From positions 61,001-125,000 of the forward strand of contig JAOTOL010001094.1 in assembly GCA_034440575.1 (NCBI GenBank): DNA of 64,000 nt. Direction: 5' to 3'. Below the pieces are notes generated by a model that saw only the letters and a list, made by a program, of their open reading frames with translations, had not been told where the DNA came from and searched no databases. Position numbers and translations under genes: made by a program. This document shows, in pieces, positions 1 through 11,590 of the stretch. Position 1 is the first letter of the stretch, and each line of letters begins with the position of its first letter. This DNA comes from Imbricaverruca yamaguchii. Its lineage: Eukaryota; Arthropoda; Thecostraca; Neoverrucidae.

Positions 1-29
1 GAGTCGGCTGCGACGTCAGACGGTGCGCC

Positions 30-370
30 AGCTGACACCGTGACGTAGACTTCGTTGAGCAGACTGATGATGCGGCGTCCGACGGTGAGCCGGTCAGTGC
101 TGGGACGTCAGCCAGTGATTCGGCGGACATCAGCTGGCGTACTGGCTGGTACCGTGACGCCGACATCGTTCAGCGGGTAGATGGTGCGACGCCAGACGGT
201 GAGCCGGTCGGTGCTGAGACGTCAGCCAGCGAGTCGACTGTGACGTCAGATTGTGTGCCGGCTGATACCGTGACGTCGGCATCGTTGAGCGGGCAGATGA
301 TGCGGCGTCAGACAGTGAGTCGGCTGACGCTGCGACGTCGACGTTGGTGAGCTGACAGATGCCGTAACGT
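30..370. repeat. degenerate ~115-bp tandem repeat
   Basis: Three imperfect copies start near 31, 146 and 261. Each carries GCTGAYACCGTGACGT-like sequence, then TCGTTGAGC and a TGAGCCGGTC segment. Partial units continue to about 460. No supported coding content. Confidence 0.75.
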
Positions 371-782
371 CAGCCAGGACGTTGGACGGCGTGCCAGCGG
401 ATGATGCGAGGTCAGCGGTGAGTCGGCTGACAGCGATGTCGACTTCGGTGAGCGGGCTGAAGTGACATCAGACGGTGAGACGGGCGGTCCCTCGGTGTCC
501 GGGTGGTGCCATCAGGCCTCCGCCGAGAGGGAGAGAGAGAGAAATGGACAGGACCGGGCGGGGCGTGCGCAGAGTGGAGAGAGAGAACACAGTGGCTCCC
601 CAGATCACGTCGGGGTCACCAGTTGTGGAGTCGAACGTACACTGAACACTTGTATCGATGGCAAGTTGCCATAAACTTGTGCGTGTAGAATATGACTTGT
701 ATTTGCAGAGATGAGTGAGAGAGAGCGTAGCACGAAAAGCAGTCGATCATATAGTATCACATGCGAACGCATTAGTATTGCG

Positions 783-1095
783 TCGGAGACGTGTCATAAC
801 CTCCACAGGTCGTAGCCTCCACAGGTCACAACCTCCACAAATTCAACACATCGCAGCGGTCGTAACCTCCACAGGTCATAACCTCCACAAGTCCGCAGCG
901 GTCATAACCTCCACAGGTCGTAACCTCCACAAGTCCGCAGCGGTCATAACCTCCACATGTCGTAACCTCCACAGGTCGTAACCTCCACAACTCCGAAGCG
1001 GTCATAACCTCCACAGGTCATAACCTCCACAGGCCATAACCTCCACAGGTCATAACCTCCACAACTCCGAAGCGGTCGTATCCTCCACAGATTCA
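783..1095. repeat. ~16-bp minisatellite (GTCATAACCTCCACAG)
   Basis: AACCTCCACA recurs about every 16 bp, with an occasional inserted TCCGCAGCG block giving a longer second-order period. Open frames across it are by-products of the repeat. Confidence 0.9.
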
Positions 1096-1480
1096 AGAAC
1101 TACATAATTTTATAGAAGCATCATTTCGGATAGCTATCGCTAGGTAGCAGCACGGTCTAGGTATTATAGCAACGGATATTGAATGAATGTCATGCGATTG
1201 AACGTTGAAGCATAAATAACAATATTTCTCACTAGATGGCAGGATGTGTCGTTGAATACGCTTCTTCTGTGTGCGCACATTGTTAACTTTTCAGACGTCG
1301 GGAACCGGCCGTCGTCCCGTGTGAAGCTGATATGCGACGCAGTGGCGATGCAGAGTACGAACACCCTGATCAGACCTGTTTGTATCATATTCGTGGAGGT
1401 GGTCGAAATATAGCCAGTGTTAATTCGGTTCTATTTCAGGTTGTAATATGAACAACAGGATGTTCACCGGTCCGACATAG

Positions 1481-1900
1481 CGCGCAGCACCGCCCAGCAC
1501 CGCCCAGCACCGCCCAGCACCGCCCAGCACCGCCCAGCACCGCCCAGCACCGCCCAGCACCGCGCAGCTCTGCGCAGCATCGCCCAACTCCGCGCAGCAC
1601 CGCCCAGCTCTGCGCAGCACCGCGCAGCATCGCCCAGCACCGCCCAGCACCGCGCAGCACCGCCCAGCACCGCGCAGCACCGCCCAGCACCGCGCAGCAC
1701 CGCGCAGCACCGCCCAGCACCGCGCAGCTCTGCGCAGCATCGCCCAACTCCGCGCAGCACCGCCCAGCTCTGCGCAGCACCGCGCAGTATCGCCCAGCAC
1801 CGCGCAGCACCGCCCAGCACCGCGCAGCACCGCCCAGCACCGCGCAGCACCGCGCAGCACCGCCCAGCACCGCGCAGCACCGCCCAGCACCGCGCAGCTC
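1481..1900. repeat. 10-bp minisatellite (CGCCCAGCAC/CGCGCAGCAC), 42 units
   Basis: Exactly 10 bp per unit, in perfect register over 420 bp, alternating CGCCCAGCAC and CGCGCAGCAC with AGCTC/AGCAT variants. Frames of 144-199 codons on the minus strand are repeat translations. The right flank (1901-1940) resembles the sequence at 20400-20450 in inverted orientation. Confidence 0.97.
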
Positions 1901-2280
1901 CGCGCGCCACCAGGCTCAGACACACGCTGAGCCGGGCGGACGATCGCGCGGAGCGAGCTGCATGCTTTCGTGTCCGCAGGCTCATACGTATTCGCGGCAG
2001 GCGCGCTTCACAGGCGCGGATCGTAGCTCGCCACACCAAGGCCACAGCCGAGTACGTGCGCATTGAACTCGTACCAGCGCATTGTGATGGCAGGTGGAAT
2101 ATGTCCTTGGACCGTCAGCATGCGATCCGACGGAAGCAGATGGTGCCCAAATTTCCCTTAATGCTGGAATGTTGTGTGCGATCAGGATTTAAACTGGGGG
2201 GCTCAATGTTGGTTCTTTTCATTCAAAGCGCAGAGTAAACCAAGATGTACTACCACCCTGCACATTGTCCTCACCTACCG

Positions 2281-2487
2281 TACCCCGTGTCATGGCTACC
2301 ACCGTATGCAGTCCTCACGTACCCTACCCCTTGTTAGGATTACTACCGTGCACACTCCTGATCTTCCGTACCCCGTGCCATGGTTACCACCGTACGCACT
2401 GCCCTGGCGTACCGTACCCCGTGTTAGGATTACCACCGTGCGCTCTGTCCTGATCTTCCGTGCCCCATGTCAGGATTACCAGTCATG
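2281..2487. repeat. 44-46-bp tandem repeat, ~5 units
   Basis: TACCCCGTGTCATGG-like segments start at 2281, 2325, 2369, 2415 and 2461, each followed by a TACCACCGT segment. No coding support. Confidence 0.85.
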
Positions 2488-4040
2488 AGAGTCAGCACAG
2501 ATTTTGGGTGGGGGACGGAAGTTTTTCAGGTACATTTATCGATTGAACGCCCTTGGCGTGGTATTGAATTTCACGAAGTTGGGACGGAGTTGCCACACCT
2601 AGTAAGAATTGCAGCCAGGTAGTGGCTGCATCTGATAGCGGTAGGTGACGCTGTGGCGTGTTGGAGCCTTGTGTGGCGCGAATGGGACGAGTATTGGATT
2701 TTGGGCGTTGGCCATGGCGTTAACCTCGGGCGGTGATGGGTGAGGTGCTGGCCAGTTGAAGTGATAGTGACAACGCAAGAAGTTGTTTGGTCTTGATTAG
2801 CGGTCTTCCGAGAGTTTGGACTCCAAATTACTGATTGCTGCGGCGTCATGGACCGACCAACACAGCTCACGTAAAAGCCATCCCTTAATCTAACAGAGAG
2901 ACATAAGAATGTATAACAATTCCGTCTCCCACAATGGCGACCACCACAATTCCGTCACAATTAATGAAGTTCGGATTTCACATCAAACTTAATATTGTAA
3001 GAGATGAAGGATCATTACATCCCTAGATATTCCACATTTTCAGGTTAAGCGTGCTTCGAAAAATCAATTGTGAATGCGAAGGAAACTTCCGCGGGAGCAA
3101 TCTACTTGAAAGCAGTTCACCAGGAACCTATGACTACAAATCATGAAGCTATGTTGAAGACATTAAAAATATAATTATACTAAAACTGTGCGTACACCCA
3201 GCCTTCATTTGCTTGTGCTTAAAAAAGCGGACGGTTTCCAACATCTAAAGTATTAATCGTCCGCTGTGACGTTCTGTGGTGTCGTTTGCTCACCAGGTGG
3301 CGTTGGTGTTCCATCTGTCGGCCTGCACCGTCAGCAGCGGTCTGCACCTTCAAGGATCAGCTGTCGTTGATGGTCGAACATACAGTGGCGAACATAGAAT
3401 TTGCGTCATTGGTGGCGGTATAACAATATTTGGAGGTGGCCACCTAACGCTATTTTGGAAAGTCACGGGATATCGACCATTATTTTGTTTTAAGGGGGTC
3501 TGGTTTTATTTTACATTATCTACGATAATTAGTGATAAACTTGATTTGATGTGGAGTGTTCAAATATACCAAAAATATTCACAAGTCACCGAATTTCCAC
3601 CCACTCCAAGCTTTTCCAATTTTTTCTTTTTTGGGTGCCGCTTGATAAGACTGATCAAAATGCTGAATTTACACCCACACAATTCACTTCCAATAGTCGA
3701 AACGCCCTAATTCACGTATTTCAGTTCATAACGCTACCAAGCCAATGTTCGTGCACGTGCAAGCCCTCCTTGCCCATTCGGCGCATTCACCAAACTTCAT
3801 GCGATTCTGCGGTTTCTACTCGACTTCCTACGTTTTGCTAATTGTTGCCACTTGATAGTCGTCTGCCACATGCGACGTCATATAATGCTTTGAATGGGGA
3901 TTTACTGGGAAAATTAGATGACTTCAATTTGGCGATTATTTCTTTTCTTCACACATCTGATGGGCAAGAAATTCGGTTAACCCGCCAAGGTCTGATACAT
4001 ATCTCTTTGTTTAAGTATGATCCTAGATTGGCTACCGATA
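2488..4040. other. no recognised gene
   Basis: Mixed single-copy-looking sequence with short frames only. The segment from about 3990 resembles 53300-53430 (shared CTCTTTGTTTAA and GATTGGCTA blocks) and leads into the degenerate array that follows. Confidence 0.5.
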
Positions 4041-4079
4041 CAAGGTGATGGTTCAATGTCCCTTTTGAGCCCACTAAGT

Positions 4080-5370
4080 TTTTTCTTCATCAAATGGTGT
4101 GTTTTAGGACCACAACGCATTTTTTTGGGGGGGGGCGGTACGTTTTTTAGATACCGATTCTGTTTAAGGATTTGTTGCGTTTTGTAGATCCGCGGTGCTT
4201 TTGTGGAACCGGCATTTTCTCGAAAGCCCCCATGTGCTTCTGTAGTGTCCTGCGCACCCTTTTGTTCTTTATGTGACCATGCCGAATTTGTGGGCCACAG
4301 CCTATATTTGAGGCCCTTATGTTGTCTCTGTGGCCCTGGTGTGCTTTGAGTGATTTCGGGTGTTATTGAGAGCTCCTGGTGGATCCATTTGTGGCCCCAG
4401 CGATTGTTTGAATGCTTTGCCGCTTTGTGCGGGACGCAATGCGAATGGAGGGCCCGGCACGTTTTAGTCTTCCCATGGTGCCTTTAGGGCCCCGTTGTAT
4501 CTATTTGGTGCTCCCGACGCAATTTTTTTGAGGCTCCGGCATGATTTCATCGGTCCTGGCACAATATCTTTTCGGGCCCAGGTGTGTGGTTTCGTAGACC
4601 CGATACGAGTCTTCTGATGTAATCACTATTTTTGGAGCATCTTCTGAATTCTTTTTTATAAACGCAGGTCCAGGATTCATTTTCCGGACCCGCGGCACCA
4701 TATCTGTATGCCCTGCCAAGTTTTTTTTAGCACCGGTACGCTTTTTTCTGACATACGCGGTTCCTAGAGGCTTCAGCGCGATTTTTTGGCTCCATAACAC
4801 TTGTCCGGGTTCGGATATTTTGGGCCCCGTATTTTCAGAATCCCTGCTTAATTTTGCGGAGTTCTGGGTCGATTTCGTCTGATCTCTGCGTTTTTAGAGC
4901 TACGCTCTGTTTAAATCGGACCCCCAATGCAAATTGTTAGGGTCTTCCGGCGCGAGTTATGTGTCCCCTCTTGGAGATTTCGAAGTTCGGCTGTGCTCAT
5001 TTTGGAACACGGTGCGCATTTGTGGAGGCCCAGACGGAAATGTTTGGGGTTTAGCGCCACCGTTAGGGACCGGCGCAAGTTTTGCGAGCCCTACAATGTT
5101 GATTTGCGGAACTAAACTCTAATTTTTGTGTCACGAGACAACTTTGGGGTCCCAGCTCGTTTGTTTTCAAGTTCTAGGGTTCGGTTTTACTCATTTGGGC
5201 CCTGACGGCAATTCCTGGAGGACCCGACGGGAATTTCGGGGCCCCGGCGCGATTCTTCGGGGACCCGTTGTGCTTATTTGGACCTCAGACACCAAATTAT
5301 GGGCTCCTCGACGGGAATTCATGGGGCCAAAGCCTGTTTATTATTTTTTAGTGGGGGGGGTTCCAGCGCG
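4080..5370. repeat. degenerate GGCCCC..GCGATTTTT-type repeat, copy 1
   Basis: Loosely periodic 25-30-bp pieces combine GGGCCCCGG or GGACCCGG with GCGATTTT or GGAATTT. The same texture occurs at 45480-46450 and 47520-48060. The left edge (TTTTTCTTC..GGTGTGTTTTAGG, 4080-4115) matches that at 45515-45540, which suggests a repeat family with a defined end. No coding region is credible. Confidence 0.7.
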
Positions 5371-5610
5371 ATTCTTGCACACACAAAGTATGGCTGTAAA
5401 TATACTTTTGGGGACGGTTGCGGTGGTTTGAAGTCCTAGTTTTGGTGCACATAGTCAATAATTATGTTAATTGTTGTTGAACTGATACGTTTTTAAATAA
5501 ACTGATAACGTCTAGTAAGACCAGGAGGCCCCTTGGCTTATTGGCCTTCAGAATATCTACGAAGTCTTCAGAGGAGCGCAGTGTATTCTCATTAAGGACA
5601 TAGGGCGAGA

Positions 5611-6177
5611 TCAGAGCGTTAAGGTGCTTTGCCGATTGATAGGTGGTGAGGATAGGTCGAGAGAGGGGATCTGAGAAATGATGGGCCGAATAGGCTGACC
5701 CTCCGTATGTGCCTTTATGTTGCCGTACATGTAGCCGGGCCGGCTACATGTATTTGCCACCTGAAAATAAACAGTATCTACTTCAGCGACTGCGGCTGCG
5801 AACAGATTGACAACTTTTTTCTTCAGTGCTGCTGTAGGATCTCTGGAGACGGGTTGGAACTTAATGCCGTTGCTGAGAACGGCGCGCACCTTCTGCTGGT
5901 CGTCTTCACTGTCGAAGATGACGTAGATCGCACTCTTGTCGGCTCGGCGAATGACGACGTCGTTGTTGTCTCGTAGCTCTTTAGCGGTGCATCTGGGAGC
6001 TGGCGTCAGGATCCCGCGGCCGCCCGCCTGACTTGTTTTTTTAATCTGCAGATCAAATGTTCTTATCATAACTTCTGTCCTATTTTGGAGAAGACATGAA
6101 TATTCATCCCCTTTGAAGACTTTAACTAACTGCAAAATGAGGGTGAGTTCCAACTGGAGCCACGCGTGCGACAGCAA
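5611..6177 (-). pseudogene. Penelope-like element RT, N-terminal fragment
   Basis: The minus-strand frame contains ELRDNNDVVIRRADKSAIYV, then SRPGYMYGNIKAH and PIRPIISQIP. These are typical of the segment preceding RT motif A in Penelope-like retroelements, and parallel EDERIIIRKADKSSVFV and APGYAYGNVKIHKSGNPLR in the element at 62333-63123. It stops before motif A, so no YxDD core or GIY-YIG domain is present. A truncated, inactive copy. Confidence 0.82.
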
Positions 6178-6386
6178 CTACAGGCGGAGTCAAGTAAGAA
6201 ACGAGACGTCAGCGCCCACGGTATCAATGTTGATTGGAACGTCGAAAACATATGCATAAGGTAACGAATCACGCACTATACCGATATATCAGTGACTGCA
6301 TAGCAGTTTTCCTCATCTTAATATTTCCTTTCTTCGGTAATATTTTGCATACTACCTTCAACGAACAACAAAAATCGTCAGAAAAG

Positions 6387-7040
6387 TGGGGCATTCCACG
6401 TCAGATCGCACAACAATTGGTCATTTTGAACCCGACCCCCTCCGATTTTGATGAAAATTGACACCTGTAGTGCCAAGTGAACGAACCTCACACGCCAACT
6501 TTCAGCCCTGGGTGACCTCTGGGGTCAGATTTAGAGGTCATCCTAGGTCGCCTATTTTTACCGACTTGACAACAATCAAATGCATATATCTTAGATGTTC
6601 ATTAACTTAGCGGAACGGCATTGGTGTTAAAGTGCGCAGAAACCCTTGGCCATTCAGAAATATGGCAAAAGTTGCACGTGACCTCTCCGTGACCTTTGAC
6701 CCAACGAGGTCAAAGTATACAAATGATTTTTTTATATATGTTTGCCTGCCCCTAATTCGACTAAACGTGGCTGAATTAATGGTCGTGATATTATCTAAGA
6801 ACGTGCAAGAAAGAAAGGCGGAGACTCTAAACCTTTATGAGATATCGGACTTTGAGTAGGTATTGTCATAGGACCAAATCGAAGCATGCCCCGAAGCTAT
6901 TTACCATATCATCGATGATAATTCTGGTTTCCTTGGTCCGATTATCGTCAAATTGGGTGGGAAAATCATCAGTGGCAAGCTGAACTATTTTTCAGGTTTT
7001 CAAGTTGACCTGACCTTACATGACCTGTCAGTGACCTCTC
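6387..7040 (+). repeat. left terminal inverted repeat of the DNA transposon
   Basis: It pairs with 10150-10790 in inverted orientation at roughly 80% identity by eye. Nine AGGTCA/TGACCT hexamers occur here, and further ones inside it to about 7360. Confidence 0.85.
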
Positions 7041-7786
7041 CATTACAAGCCAAAAGGGAAACAGAAATATTTTCCTGAACAAAAAAACGCTGAATTTGGC
7101 TCGTACAGGCTATATTACCTAGTTTTAGGTTAGGCTACTCCAAACGAGCCCAGTTTGATTTTGAACAAGTGTCCTCTGGAAGGTCACGTGAGGTCACTAT
7201 GAGGTCATGTCACACTTTCGTCAATAACTTTATATAGAATGAAGATAGAGAAATAATTTTAATGCCACCGGGATCCTCTGGTTAATCATGATGTATAATA
7301 TGATCTAGCTAGGTCATCACTTGACCTCGGTTTAGGGTGACCTGGAGGTCAACTGGCGTCAGGATCAAATGTTCAGCTAGCTAAGTCATGTGGTACATCA
7401 ATCAACGCGGCCTGACGAGGAAAATACGATTGTAACAAAATTATATTTCTATCTTTATTTTGGCAAAAGTTATTCGCAAAAAATATGTTTCCTCGGTTTT
7501 TATAGCCTGAATATATTGTTTCAGCTCGCGTGCGTTTCGTACTCACATTTTATCGGAAAGGCCAGTAAATTTTTGTGAGATGCAAATAGCCGCGACCATA
7601 AAACAAGTTGAACAGCAGTACAGTATATTCACGAAGAACTACCAACCTTTTTCGCCACACGTACCTCACGGCCCGTCTCGCTGCCGGAAAACTATCTCAC
7701 AACCACCATACCATTACGTGGAGACGGAGTAACACGATGGACATTCCTTGTTCCCGGTATTGTGCGAGCAGCTGCGAATCTGTCAT

Positions 7787-8785
7787 TCAACGCTTTGGTT
7801 TCTTTGACCCACTCGGTTTTGGGAAAATACTCCACGCACGTGCCGGTGGCATGTTTTTTTTTACAAACTGACAAAACTGGTCCGGGGTCTCAATCAGAGT
7901 TCCTTGCAGACTTGCCTTTTTAGCTAACCTTTTCAACGTCCCACCAATGCCATCACACGGTCCCTTTCCCTGAGCGGTTGCGAAGAAATGCCACTCGGCG
8001 TCTATTCCAAAGTCGACGGAATGCTCTGCCAAATTTAGGAAATTCTTGCAATTTTTGTATTGCGAGGCAGCCCCATCTGAAAAATAAAATATCTTCTTGG
8101 GGCGCTGGCCTAATTCTGCTTCCAGGCGCTCAATGAGTTTTCCTTGAAACAGGTGGACAGCCACAGTATCATGCGTCAGGCAGTCGGAAATGGCAGAGTA
8201 AGGAAAATGTTTCAGGTCCCCTGCGTTGTTTCGCCAATAAGCCACAAACGGCTGGATTGTCACCTGCAGTTTGTTCCAGTTATGGTACTGTACCTCATCC
8301 TGTGTAACCATAGCGTAGCTTTCAGAAAAATATCCAATAACAATTACCTCTGCAGGAGCTAGTGTTTCCTTTAGGCCTTTCAGATAATTGCCTTGGGCAC
8401 GGGCGACAAAATCATGCTTTACAAGTATTTCCAGCTGCTCGCAAAATGATCGCACAAAATCTTCAGAAGTTTGCGTAATCACCTCTAAGGCGGACCTATC
8501 AGTATTAGTCCACTTTCGGTACTCAATGTTATCGATTTCTCGGTTATCATACTCAGCCAAAATTTGTTGGCCGAATTCCGACACTTTTGGGCATTCTTCA
8601 CATTTACGCTCCTTACAAAGCAACGATGGCGGGTTACACTGAACCTGACCCAAACAATGATGATAGGATGCCAGCTGAACCCCATTCACAGTGATGTCGC
8701 TTACCTTGCCACCAGCCATCATTAACTTCACGTTCTCATGATGCACGCATACGCACACACAATGGGTACCGCTCGCACCTGCCAT
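7787..8785 (-). pseudogene. transposase-like protein, C-terminal part
   Basis: A 332-codon frame carrying CVCVHHENVKLMM and a Cys-rich segment (CNPPSLLCKERKCEECP). It then has a likely RNase H-like core: KIFYFSDGAASQYKN, WHFFATAQGKGPCDGIGGT and LKRLAKKASLQGT. I recall such sequences as unnamed repetitive proteins of many invertebrate genomes. The Asp residues of FSDGA and PCDG are candidate catalytic acids (inference). The residues before its Met (FSKFAEL..ECVMAGASG) lie upstream in shifted frames, so this is the second half of the gene beginning at 9853. Confidence 0.72.
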
Positions 8786-8851
8786 TACACATTCCCCGGA
8801 CGTAGCTCCGCAAATTTGGAAAAACCTATTTTTTGTTTCGGGTACAGATCG

Positions 8852-9853
8852 TTAAAACACCGATAGGCCTCTTTTTAGGTTGCAAAGGATAAGGCGTTTC
8901 TGTACTCGCTCCCTTTTGCCTGTAATTTTGCTCCGAACAGAAACGAAGTCTTTCGTTCCAGGCATTGCACGACTCACGTCTTCGCTTCTGAAGAAGTCCC
9001 TCACTAGTTCTGCAGTCTCACTTTTAAGCACTTTTCCAGGCCTCGAATTCGGAACCGAGAGACACCCTGACGCTTCTTGCAAGCGTTTGGCGCACCTTGC
9101 TTGATGGTGCGACGCACCGAATTCTTCCATCAGCTTGCGAATTGTCCATGAACTTGGCGCTACCGTCAATATTTGTATTTTTTCACTTGGTTTATCAGTG
9201 GTTCTGAATTTCCGTCGCAGCTGCTCCATCATTTCTTCAAAACGTTTTGCTTTCTGTTTTTCGTCTTCGTCGGTGCAAGGGACAGACTCTGTATCGATAC
9301 TTGAAACTCGTTTCTGGAAAACCGCTGTGATTTTGGACATCTTCGTCCGTCTGTACTTCTTTGAAGTTCGTAGCCGTTTCCGCTTGATTGGGGTCTCACC
9401 AAGTGCCTGTGCGGACTGGTCTATGACATCTACTGTTTGGTCTACATCTGTAGAATCGGTATTTGAAGGTGCTGCCTCTGCTTGGAGAGATCCGTTACTG
9501 TCATCGGCCGTCTGAAGCACTGATGTTCCCGGTTCCGCTGGTGGCTGCTGCGGCTCCCGCTGTTCGACTGGATCTGACGGTCTTCTCTTCGAAAGCGCCA
9601 GTCGGCAGGAAGTGCATAAGTATTTGCTCCGATCTAAGTCGAGATCCGGGTTTTGTTCGATCCATTTTGTAATCACCGGTCTACAGCCATGTTTTACAGT
9701 TTTACCCCTGTGTCGAAGTAAGGGATCACAGCACTTCGTCCACCTTTCACTTCGCCGCTCGTATCCAGACGCCTTGCCCATCTCGACCTCCGACTTCCAG
9801 GGAATCACAACAAACACTGAGCATAACCGACTTTTCCACAGACCACCACCCAC
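8852..9853 (-). pseudogene. transposase-like protein, N-terminal part
   Basis: A 333-codon frame. It has a possible metal-binding N-terminus (RWTKCCDPLL..KHGCRPV..YLCTSCRLALSKR), a Ser/Pro/Gln-rich linker and a basic block RKRLRTSKKYRRTKMSK. A predicted helical DNA-binding region follows (TIRKLMEEFGASHHQARCAKR). The frame breaks at about 8860; in another frame the reading continues as CFNDLYPKQKIGFSKFAEL and, after a second shift near 8800, joins the C-terminal part. Two small indels therefore separate the halves of one gene. It was probably a sequence-specific transposase for the enclosing inverted repeats. Confidence 0.7.
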
Positions 9854-10149
9854 ACCTCCATTGTGTCGTTATCTTTCTAAAGGCTTATCTACTGTTGTCA
9901 ATATACGCACCTCCACCTCCCCTCTCACGAGCGGCGCGTGTAATCTCTCCCTCGCCGCCCGTTCCTTATCACGCCGCGAACGCATGACGCCCCCCCGCAA
10001 CCGACGTTAGGGTGCAGCATTTTCATTTCTTGGTCACCGGTCCAGTGTCGGCCTCACCTGCAAAAGTGCCACAAATAGTTGATTGAAAATTACTGGCGTG
10101 AATATTCACGTAAGTTGCAATATTGCATGTATTTAGGCAATACAAACTT

Positions 10150-10790
10150 CCCAAGGTCATGTTAGTTCATGTGAGGTCATGTCAACCTGAAAATCTTGAA
10201 AATAGTTAAGTCTGCCACCAATGACTTGCGCACCAAACTTGACGATAATCGGACGAAGGTAACCAGAGTTATCATCGATGATATGGTAAATAGCCTCGGG
10301 GCATGCATCCATTTGGTCCTATGACAATACTCAAAGGCCGATATCTCAAAACGTTTTCAAGTCTCCGCCTTTCTTTTTTGCAGGTTCTTAGATAATATCA
10401 CGACCATTAGCATAGCACAGTTTCGTCGAATTAGGGGCAGGCAAACATATATAAAAATATATTTGTATAATTTGACCTGGTTAGGTCAAAGGTCACGGGG
10501 AGGTCACGTGCAACTTTTGCCGTATTTCTGAATAGCCCAGGGCTTCTGCGCACTTTGACACCAATTTCATTTCGCTAAGTTAAATAACACCTGAGATATT
10601 TGCAATTTATTGATGTTACGTCGGTAAAAAATCGTGACCTAGGATGACCTCTAGATCTGATCCCAGAGGTCACTATGGGCTAAAATTTGGCGTGTGGGGT
10701 TCTTTCACTTGGTACTACAGGTGTACCAATTTTCATCAAAATCGGAGTGGGACGGGGAATTTCTTGCGCGATTTGACGTGGAATGACCCA
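10150..10790 (-). repeat. right terminal inverted repeat of the DNA transposon
   Basis: Inverted partner of 6387-7040. It contains nine AGGTCA/TGACCT hexamers by hand count, with clusters at 10150-10190, 10465-10510 and 10630-10680. Confidence 0.85.
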
Positions 10791-11360
10791 ACTACAACAT
10801 ATGCATACAAATAAGATAAACGTAGATAATGCCGTCATCTTTAATGATGAAACGTACGTGAAATACGCCTACACATACGTGAAACCCTGCTTCATAAATA
10901 TTCGTGAAAATATACGCACACATACACGTATATGAGCGTATCTGTGTGTATGTGAGTGTGTGTGCGTGCGCGCTTGTGTGTGTATGTGTAGGCATATATA
11001 TTTGAATATTTCTGAAGTAGGGCTTCACGTATGCACACAAACCAATAAAGATGACAACGTTGGAAAGGGGGGCTCCAAATCCTGGTTACACCACTTCGTC
11101 CGCTTCATCCGAATCTCATGTTTACGGTCGAAGGACATATTCACAATGCACTGGTCCGAATTCGGCGGCCACTCACTAACCTGTGGCTTTGGTATGACTA
11201 CGAACTATCAGCCCCTGCGAAGTGCACCTGCTGTGACTAAGTACGAGTTTAAACGCAGCCTTCTCTCCGCGAGATCCTCCGTCACAGTTGCCTTGCGTGC
11301 CTCGCTCCAGCAGCTCGCTTCCGCTTGTGAGTACCCGGAGTCAGCCAGTTATTCTTTTTC
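10791..11360. other. AT-rich spacer with ACACAT repeats; possible LINE 5' flank
   Basis: Contains (ACAC/TGTG)-type low complexity at 10915-11045. From about 11095 the sequence is of even composition and may be the distal 5' UTR of the LINE that follows. No gene seen. Confidence 0.4.
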
Positions 11361-11364
11361 GTGG

Positions 11365-11590
11365 GTGACACCCGTCACTCTTTTCTTTCATTTCAGGGGT
11401 GACACCCGTCACTCTTTTCTTTCGTTTCTGGGCGTGACATCCGTCACTCTTTTCTTTCGTTTCTGGGGGTAACACCCGTCATTCTTTTCTTTAGTTTCTG
11501 GGAGTGACACCCGTCACTCTTTTCTTTCGTTTCTGGGAGTGACACCCGTCACTCTTTTCTTTCGTTTCTGGGGGTGACACCCGTCACCCC
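11365..11590 (+). repeat. 35-bp tandem monomers in the LINE 5' region
   Basis: GTGACACCCGTCACTCTTTT recurs at 11365, 11399, 11434, 11469 (GTAACA variant), 11504, 11539 and 11574. Each is followed by CTTTCGTTTCTGGG. The array stops about 100 bp before the ORF1 start codon. Confidence 0.92.

Larger units (their letters stand above)
6387..10790 (-). mobile_element. DNA transposon with ~650-bp terminal inverted repeats
   Basis: The ends TGGGGCATTCCACGTCA (6387) and TGACGTGGAATGACCCA (to 10790) are inverted copies. The similarity continues inward for about 650 bp on each side, including GGACCAAAT..GCATGC and ATCATCGATGATA segments. Between the repeats lies one minus-strand transposase-like gene in two frameshifted parts (7787-8785 and 8852-9853). 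No convincing target duplication was found (flanks GAAAAG and ACTACA). The arms are rich in AGGTCA/TGACCT hexamers. Superfamily not assigned. Confidence 0.85.

Noticed and set aside
1420..2063. Minus-strand frames of 144-199 codons rich in AVLGGAARC
   Set aside because: All three frames are open because the 10-bp unit lacks stops; pure repeat translation.
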